Shown: piece by piece, positions 57,811 to 64,000 of the stretch
Layout: every line of letters begins with the position of its first letter
Numbering within the stretch: position 1 is the first letter of the stretch
Assembly (NCBI RefSeq): GCF_037975245.1
Contig: NC_092576.1
Coordinates: forward strand, 31,474,611 to 31,538,610
DNA length: 64,000 nt
Source of the DNA: Apostichopus japonicus
Lineage: Eukaryota; Echinodermata; Holothuroidea; Aspidochirotida; Stichopodidae
Reading direction: 5' to 3'
Translations under genes and position numbers: made by a program
The notes under the pieces: model-generated
Told to the model about the DNA's origin: nothing
Database searches by the model: none
The model's input: only the letters and a program-made list of their open reading frames with translations

Positions 57811-59259
57811 AAGCTGCTGTTAATTGATTTAAGCCCATCATTTATGCAGTTTTTGACAAGTGTTAACCTAACTTTTCACTAAAACTTTGATAGACTGTGG
57901 TTAGGTCATGTTAATGAAGTGTTTTTTCCAGAATAATTGACTGAATATCCTCTTCAAATTTGTAAAAGGTTACAGGAATGTGACAGTCAGTTTCACTGCC
58001 AAAAGTGTAACCAACATAAATGATACTATAACTAGCAGTCAGAATGGCTAATGGCTACGCAACGTTAATCATTTCTTTGTGGTATAATGCAATTAGCCAA
58101 AACAGTGTGAATTTAACCAAATGATTTTGAATGGATACAGTATTGTCTCCAAGTTATCATGAATGGCAGCAAAAGCAGTCACAGTTCTAGTATCATGAAT
58201 GTCATTAAAATATTATCAACATATCCTTCTAATGTTTTTCATACTTTCCAAGGTAAGTTCTATGTGTTTTAGCATGAATCAAGCCTTCTGGGTTGTGTAA
58301 ACGTTTAGCGTCACCTCCGAAACAAAAGAGACTGAAGGTATGTACAATATGTTGTATGTGAGAAAATCATTTGCAATATGAGTGCCACGTAAGAGACTTC
58401 ACTGCCCAATGTTTACAATTGCTTTTTAAATGCCCTTATTTGCTTCACCTGACATTTACCTATTTTTTATAACATAAAACTATTGTATTCTGTGTTCTGT
58501 ATTCTTTGACTTGTTTCACTAGTTGTACAGGTAGTTGATGTACATTCTCTGCTACTTGGCAGAGATATTTTTTATTTAAATCAGTGTTTGATTAAAGATG
58601 TTATGAATATTCATTGAGTTTAAGTGGTTAATTCTTTGTTAATTAGCAAGAAAGCCTTTACAACAACTTGTAAACATTTTTGTCACCTCCGAAACACACG
58701 TAAAATGTTAACGTCACCTCCGAAACGCGTAAGTGGGAAAATTCCAACTTTTGCAAAACTGCATGGATTTTTGTGCAACTTGGATTGGATATTAGCCCTC
58801 TGTGAGGAGACATTATTTAGGGTGTTTGACTTGGCCTTATCTTTTTATTAAATAGTTTAAAGTTAAAATTAAGAAAAACATTTCTTGATTTCCAATAAAT
58901 TTTCAGTTAACATGGAAATATCTGCAATAGTAATAAAAAATTTCTGCCAAATCCTTTTCATTTTTAAGTAACATATAATGATAAGCATTTTAAAGTTTAC
59001 TTGAAACAGAGTACTGTTTTAACACTGTGTAAATATGGTTGCTTAAAAATATATCTTTTTGCTTAAAGTTTCCTAGAGTCATACAGTCACCGAAAAATTA
59101 CACCCATAAACGTATATGTTTAAGCTCCGAAAAGTTGAAGTTACAAAAATTTGAACCCTTTAACATGTGATGTTAGTAAAAATTTCAATATATATGGTGT
59201 TTGAAATTTTGGCCCTGAGTGTACAAAAGTTACACCACTGATTGTGAAAATGACCTTAT

Positions 59260-60554
59260 GCTCCAATAAAGCATGTGGGCCAGGCATTACCTTTTTTCAA
59301 AGTAAGTAAAACCAACAGAAAATAAAGATTGCTACCTAGTACTTTGATCTGTGATATGCTGTCTGTCACAGATCTGTGATATTGGGAAGGCCTACCAAAT
59401 GTTCGTATAATGTGTAGGCTAGGTCGATATCAATTTATTTATCTTCTTGTGGATTTTTGGCGGATGCAAAATACCATGAACGAAATCAGGTATCTTTGCC
59501 ATTTGTAGAAATGTAAGGCTAACAGTGATGTTAACTGCACTAATAAACACAGGTAATATTTTGTAAGAAATTTTGGCAGGTAAGAAGTTGGAGACACGAA
59601 AGTCGTTTGAAACTAGGCTAGATAAAAGATTAGTGCAGTAACAGTTAAATTGATTCCATAGCTGCACAAAGTTAGGTTAGTAAGGAGTAGCCTAGTAATA
59701 ATATATTCCTATCCAACTCCGAGTCCTTGTTGAATACCCTAGCAGACCGTGGTGGCTGCAAAACACGATCGTCTAGACTAGATACAACTACATTAGGCCC
59801 ATTTCAAATATTCAGGCCAAGCCTTTGGCTATAGGCCTAGTCACAGTATTACAGATACTTTTACCATGTGTCCTGACAGTGACACTAAGATTACCTGAAT
59901 GTTACTTGTAAGGCCTAACTAACGTTACAAGCCTAGCCCACAGTGCTTGTAGCTAGGCCATCAACATCCTTACCGTAGTTGAATCGGTAATGAAAGTTAT
60001 TTGACTTACCTAGGCCTAAGCTACTTCAACTGCGGTATAGCAAACACCGACCTCCTTCAGCATTTTCCAGTTTTCAAAAGAATCTACCAGAGAGATTTTG
60101 CCGTCTTGTTTCAATTCATTCTCCTAGTCCTACGTTGCTTTGTAGAGCTAGACACAATTTCGATGTTTATTTCGAGTAGACTGTGTCCCGGCCCTGTATG
60201 CACCTGGACCAAGATATTTGTGTATAAGTATAATAGTGAAGCTAATTACGGCCGTGTACGTACGAGCGGGGAGTTGTTACACACAATTCCCTAGTATAGT
60301 ACGTACGAGCGTTACGACTCGGCAATCTAGCTAGCGCTGTACAGTGTACTCGGCTACATACAGTACTGTAGATCAGTGTGTATACAGTATATATTGTACA
60401 AACTGCGTGTATACTACTGTATCATGTAGATCAGTATCTGTCTACTGTTTACGCTACTGGGAGTCGAGTTTCAGTGTGTTGCCATAGGGATGATTTGCAC
60501 ACGGCATTTCGCTCCCATCAAGCGATGCTTCTCTCAGATTCATTTTATAGACCC
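59260..60554. other. No recognised gene
   Basis: A 97-codon plus-strand frame at 60001-60294 has no recognisable domain. 60270-60480 is rich in GTAC/CGTACG-type short palindromes. Confidence 0.35.
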
Positions 60555-61705
60555 TTTAAACTGTATAACTCTACAGTACATACTTCAGTAGTCATTGAGT
60601 ACTGCACTGCTCCCTTGCACACCCAGAGGTATTACTTTACTGTATAACTGTAGACACTACAGTAGTCATTGAGTACTGCACTGCCCCTTACACACACAGA
60701 GGTATTACTTTACTGTATAACTGTAGACACTACAGTAGTCATTGAGTACTGCACTGCTCCCTTGCTCACCCAGAGGTATTACTTTACTGTATAACTGTAG
60801 ACACTACAGTGGTCATTGAGTACTGCACTGCTCCCTTGCTCACCCAGAGGTATTACTCTACTGTATAACTGTAGACACTACAGTAGTCATTGAGTACTGC
60901 ACTGCCCCTTACACACACAGAGGTATTACTTTACTGTATAACTGTAGACACTACAGTACATACTGTACATACTACAGTAGTCATTGAGTACTGTACTTCT
61001 CCCTTACACACCCAGAGGTATTACTGTACTGTATAACTGTAGACACTACAGTAGTCATTGGGTACTGCACTGCCCCTTACACACACAGAGGTATTACTCT
61101 AATGTATAACTGTACATACTACAGTAGTCATTGAGTACTATTTACTTCGTTCCCCACTTACCTGTCTCCCCACAACCTATGCACCGCATTCTACCGTGTC
61201 TAGAATGCCCTGGTAATCTTTTAACACTGTACACCCTCACTGGCCCTAATGGCCTCCCTTCATTTTTCTACCCACAAAGTGTCTCATTGGTTTTTCGGAG
61301 TTAGAAAAATTTTCGCGGGGAGACAGGTAAGTGGGTCACTCGTAAATATATAAACCAGTAAGTTTTATAATGTACTGCTCCTTACACACCCAGAGGTATT
61401 ACTTTACTGTATAACTGTAGATACTACAGTAGTCACTGAGTACTGCACTGCTCCCTTACACACCCAGAGGTATTACTTTACTGTATAACTGTAGACACTA
61501 CTGTACAGTAGTCATTGAGTACTGCACTGCTCCTTACACACCCAGAGGTATTACTTAACTGTATAACTGTAGACACTACAGTAGTCATTGAGTACTGCAT
61601 TGCCCCCTTACACACCCAGAGGTATATATTACTTTACTGTTTAAATGTACATACTACAGTAGTCATTGAGTACTGCACTGCTCCCTTACACACCCAGAGG
61701 TATTA
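60555..61705. repeat. Minisatellite array C (~75-bp family)
   Basis: About twelve units of the same family as arrays A and B, interrupted at 61140-61371 by a miniature DIRS-like element. Confidence 0.95.
61140..61371. mobile_element. Miniature element with DIRS-like termini
   Basis: It cleanly interrupts a minisatellite unit (GAGTACT | insert | GTACTGCTCC). Left end TTTACTTCGTTCCCCACTTA followed by CCTGTCTCCCCACAAC parallels the DIRS left terminus at 46727; the right end GGGGAGACAGGTAAGTGGGT, then TAAATATATAAACCAGTAAG, parallels the DIRS right terminus. There is no coding capacity and no target duplication, consistent with tyrosine-recombinase integration. Confidence 0.65.
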
Positions 61706-61900
61706 CTTTTGATAACGACGCATATTATTTGACATGTATCATTACTCTGGCCATTTGACAATCGGTTTATTTCCTTCTATTAACATGTTTACTGCGACAA
61801 TTTGGCCACAGGTGACTATTTATGGGGAAATTCTCCCATCAAGTTGCAGCCATGGTTAAGTAAATAAAATAGTTTTTGACATGTCATGTTAATACAGCAA
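61706..61900. repeat. Array boundary sequence, copy 2
   Basis: Matches 38476-38640 after array A, with small indels. Confidence 0.85.
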
Positions 61901-61964
61901 GGAAGATTATTATTCATGCTAATACAGCAACTACAGTACCGCTTTTAAGTAAATTGGAAGAGAT

Positions 61965-62090
61965 TAGCGCGATTCAGCGCAAAACGCAGCTTAACTGTAC
62001 TTAACCGCGCTCCAAATAAAGGAACGCGATTTCCCCGCGTTCCAAACAAAGGAACGCGAATTCCCCTCGCTCGCTATTCACCACCGACAC
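61965..62090. other. GC-rich inverted repeats
   Basis: CGCGTTCC-AAACAAA-GGAACGCG forms an 8-bp hairpin, next to a related CGCGCTCC-AAATAAA-GGAACGCG. No gene context. Confidence 0.6.
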
Positions 62091-62194
62091 AATGGGAGTG
62101 AACCGATCGATACAACGCTATTCATAGCGTGGAGGTAGTGTAAACCTATCGCTTGTAACTAACACCCGTTATAAACATCACAATTTTAAACGAA

Positions 62195-62680
62195 GTTTAC
62201 CAACTTTGACGGAAAGAAAGTTTTAATCGAGAATAGTTTCGTGTTGAAGGGCAAAACCTTTTAATACGTGTTTATTTTATTCCCCGATATGTTCTGGTAA
62301 CCAGAAGTAATAAAAAGCAAGAAGGAAACTTCGTGTCTTATCCTTTCGCCGTAATATTAACGGACCATTTTTTGTAGTAACATTAGGCCTCGCGTTTTGT
62401 GTTGAGTTTAGGGACATTAGGCCAGTGTACGAGTACGAAGTTCACGACTTCGACTGAAAGTTTTAAACGAGAATAGTTTCGTGTTGAAGGGCAAAACCTT
62501 TTTTATACGTTTTTATTTTATTCCCCAATATGTTATGGTTACCAGAAGTAATAAAAAGCAAGAAGGAAACTTCGTGCCTTATCCTTTCGGGGTAACATAT
62601 CATTTTAAGTAGTAACATTAGGCCCCGCGTTTTGTGTGAACTTTAGGCACATTAGGCCAGGAAACGTTGCACTGATTTTA
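62195..62680. repeat. ~250-bp tandem duplication
   Basis: Two units share CGAGAATAGTTTCGTGTTGA, AAAGCAAGAAGGAAACTTCG and the end ACATTAGGCCAG. Fragments of the end recur at 62950 and 63065. Confidence 0.85.
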
Positions 62681-63295
62681 TTTTATTTTTTATAGAGTTC
62701 TGTTCATAGGCTTACGAATGCGAAGGTTGTCACTAACTGAAAGGAGTTGTAAAGAGAATAATTGTAGCTATATCCTGGAAACCAAAATGAAAAAGAATTC
62801 TAAGCACAAATGCTTGTTTTAAAAAAAAGCAAATTATTATAAAATAAGAATAATGCAACATTGTTAAAGCTTAGAAATGCAAACTAAAAAGAAACAAACA
62901 GTCTGTATTTTCTGTAAATCTTTTAAAAATTCTAAAAGAAAAGTTAGGCACACATTAGGCTAGGAAGCTTTGCACTCACAAAGCAAATAAATTAATACTA
63001 TAAAAGAAAACAGTACAACAGTGTCACGCTTAGAGAAGCAAACTAAAAGCAACACACTGTCTATTAGACTAGGAAACATTGCACTTACAAAGGCAACAAC
63101 ATTGAAAAATACGATAAGTAAAATATTAAAATTACCATGCAAGGGATCAAAATTAACATGTAGTTCTTTTTGACTACAGTCTTCAAAGGTTTCACATCAA
63201 GAATAACTTAAATATATGATGAAAAAAAATAGAGGAAAATGGAATATACCAAAAAATACTGTACTTCAAGATTTGACTGCCATTGCTAAGTATCT

Positions 63296-63625
63296 CTAAG
63301 CATTTCTGTTGGCTGTGTCCATCTTTTTAACGCACTGTCCCCAAACTCTTTTCTGAATGTGAAGTGGTACATGAAACTGCTCCATAATACATTTCCTAAT
63401 TGCAAATACCCTATCCTTATCAAGTGCATTTTTCTTAATCCCATTGACATTACAATTTAAAAGCTCATATGGTGTAAATATTTTACGCATTAAATATCTG
63501 GCAAGACCACATGGATCTCCCTGTTCAGAAAGAGACGACAGCACAACTTCAGGTCTTATTTCTGTTATGACGGAGGATAAGTTTACTTTAAATAGTTGGC
63601 AACATTTTGAAGAAATAATAAAGTG
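63296..63625 (-). CDS. BEN-domain exon (terminal exon)
   Basis: The minus-strand frame is open from about 63625 to the stop at 63296. It contains LARYLMRKIFTPYELLNCNV, NALDKDRVFAIRKCIMEQF and KRVWGQCVKKMDTANR. The pattern (LAR.L....F...EL, then a helix with I..CI...F, then W..CV..K.D...R) fits the BEN domain, an all-helical DNA- and protein-binding module found in chromatin factors and some transposon-encoded proteins. There is no good initiator ATG in the open stretch, so this looks like a last exon whose acceptor lies in 63545-63620; the coding part of the other exons is beyond the window (higher coordinates). A host regulator or a domesticated element protein are both possible. Confidence 0.6.
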   Translation of the reverse strand, partial: HFIISSKCCQLFKVNLSSVITEIRPEVVLSSLSEQGDPCGLARYLMRKIFTPYELLNCNVNGIKKNALDKDRVFAIRKCIMEQFHVPLHIQKRVWGQCVKKMDTANRNA

Positions 63626-64000
63626 TTACTAAGCGTTTCTTGTGTGAATTTTTTATATAAATTACCATTGGTTCCTGCAGAATGAAAAGAAAAAAGAATT
63701 TCCACCCAACAAATTTGAAGCAGGGCCGGTTAAATTCAAAACATGTTTCTCGTCCGCGCAATTGATGGGCCTCCTTTTTCCTGATTCCCGAGTTTCTTTT
63801 CGGATTACAAGTAATCTAAACCATCCTTAAAAATTATTTTGTAAAGGTTGGAACATATTCCAAACTAGTAGCAGCGCATGAAAAGAAGAAAAATGGCCGC
63901 CCGTTTTTTCAGATCTCAGTACGAGAAACATGTATTTTATTTGGATACTATAGAACAGCTTTCGTTCCCTAGCTGTATGTCGATTTTTTATAAAACCTTC
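63626..64000. other. Probable intron or upstream DNA of the BEN exon
   Basis: No further frame is recognised; the window ends here. Confidence 0.35.

Larger units (their letters stand above)
54931..58726. promoter_or_regulatory. Nine-copy GTCACCTCCGAAAC motif
   Basis: Complement strand (GTTTCGGAGGTGAC on +) at 54931, 55509 and 55893; GTCACCTCCGAAAC on + at 55143, 55316, 55335, 58310, 58682 and 58713. All are exact over 14 bp while flanks differ. GTTAAC or TTCCGTTAAC often lies within 20 bp. Probably protein-binding sites; the protein is unknown. Confidence 0.6.
54561..59255. mobile_element. 4.7-kb TIR unit with clustered 14-mer motif
   Basis: A perfect 29-bp inverted repeat bounds the unit: 54561-54589 begins GGTCATTTTCACAATCAG and 59227-59255 is its exact complement. 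Directly outside, TTAT occurs at both sides (54557-54560; 59256-59259), consistent with a 4-bp target duplication. Nine exact copies of GTCACCTCCGAAAC or its complement lie near the two ends (54931-55906 and 58310-58726), like subterminal transposase-binding repeats. No transposase is recognised, so it would be non-autonomous. A dispersed repeat (56328) and an inverted-repeat element (56773-57810) sit in its middle. The superfamily is undetermined. Confidence 0.65.

Noticed and set aside
60378-60647. Plus-strand 89-codon frame entering array C
   Set aside because: Its C-terminus is the translated minisatellite; the same peptide recurs in every array.

Overview
This is a eukaryotic (animal) genomic window: AT-rich, with few protein-coding exons, dominated by transposable elements and tandem repeats. 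The mobile families present are a gypsy element of the gmr1 type, a DIRS-like tyrosine-recombinase retrotransposon, CR1/L2-type LINEs whose first ORF carries an esterase, tRNA-like SINE heads and TIR elements. This mix, and the gmr1 domain order that has been described from deuterostomes, suggests a marine invertebrate deuterostome such as an echinoderm. That placement is inference only.

Layout. 0-11.5 kb: a diverged segmental duplication (1-2.7 kb repeated at 8.07-11.5 kb). Its first copy carries a small element with a hammerhead-like core, a tRNA-like sequence and a decayed minus-strand CR1-like LINE, itself interrupted by a plus-strand LINE and another insertion. 11.5-17.2 kb: unannotated AT-rich DNA, a diverged ~1.25-kb duplication, an L2-like LINE tail and one clear host-like exon (signal peptide plus Ig domain, minus strand). 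19.2-27.15 kb: a complete gypsy element on the minus strand with two LTRs, a 5-bp target duplication (ACATC), PBS, PPT, a SCAN-like gag, and pol in the unusual order PR-INT-RT-RH. Its pol is interrupted by a 170-bp piece that reads as mature tRNA-Pro (with CCA) joined to exactly the R-U5 part of the LTR, i.e. a tRNA-primed strong-stop DNA. Its 5' LTR is split by a 1.13-kb non-coding insert.

27-46.7 kb: mostly non-coding with several independent tandem arrays. These include ~190-bp units, three of which carry exact CRE palindromes, an 18-bp minisatellite, ~124-bp and ~46-bp arrays, a 511-bp tandem duplication, and a ~75-bp minisatellite family that reappears at 60.5 kb. 46.7-53.1 kb: a full DIRS-like element with inverted terminal repeats, gag-like ORF, RT/RNase H, tyrosine recombinase and the diagnostic internal complementary region; the RT YxDD motif and the recombinase tyrosine are both altered. 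54.56-59.26 kb: a previously unlabelled unit with perfect 29-bp terminal inverted repeats, a 4-bp TTAT duplication and nine exact copies of a 14-mer (GTCACCTCCGAAAC, both strands); it has no recognisable transposase. 60.5-61.7 kb: a third minisatellite array containing a ~230-bp miniature element with DIRS-like ends. 63.3-63.6 kb: a BEN-domain exon on the minus strand.

Most genes here belong to retroelements and do not cooperate in a host pathway. The Ig exon and the BEN exon are the best candidates for host genes. Many frame breaks fall at homopolymers, so some may be assembly errors rather than biological decay.
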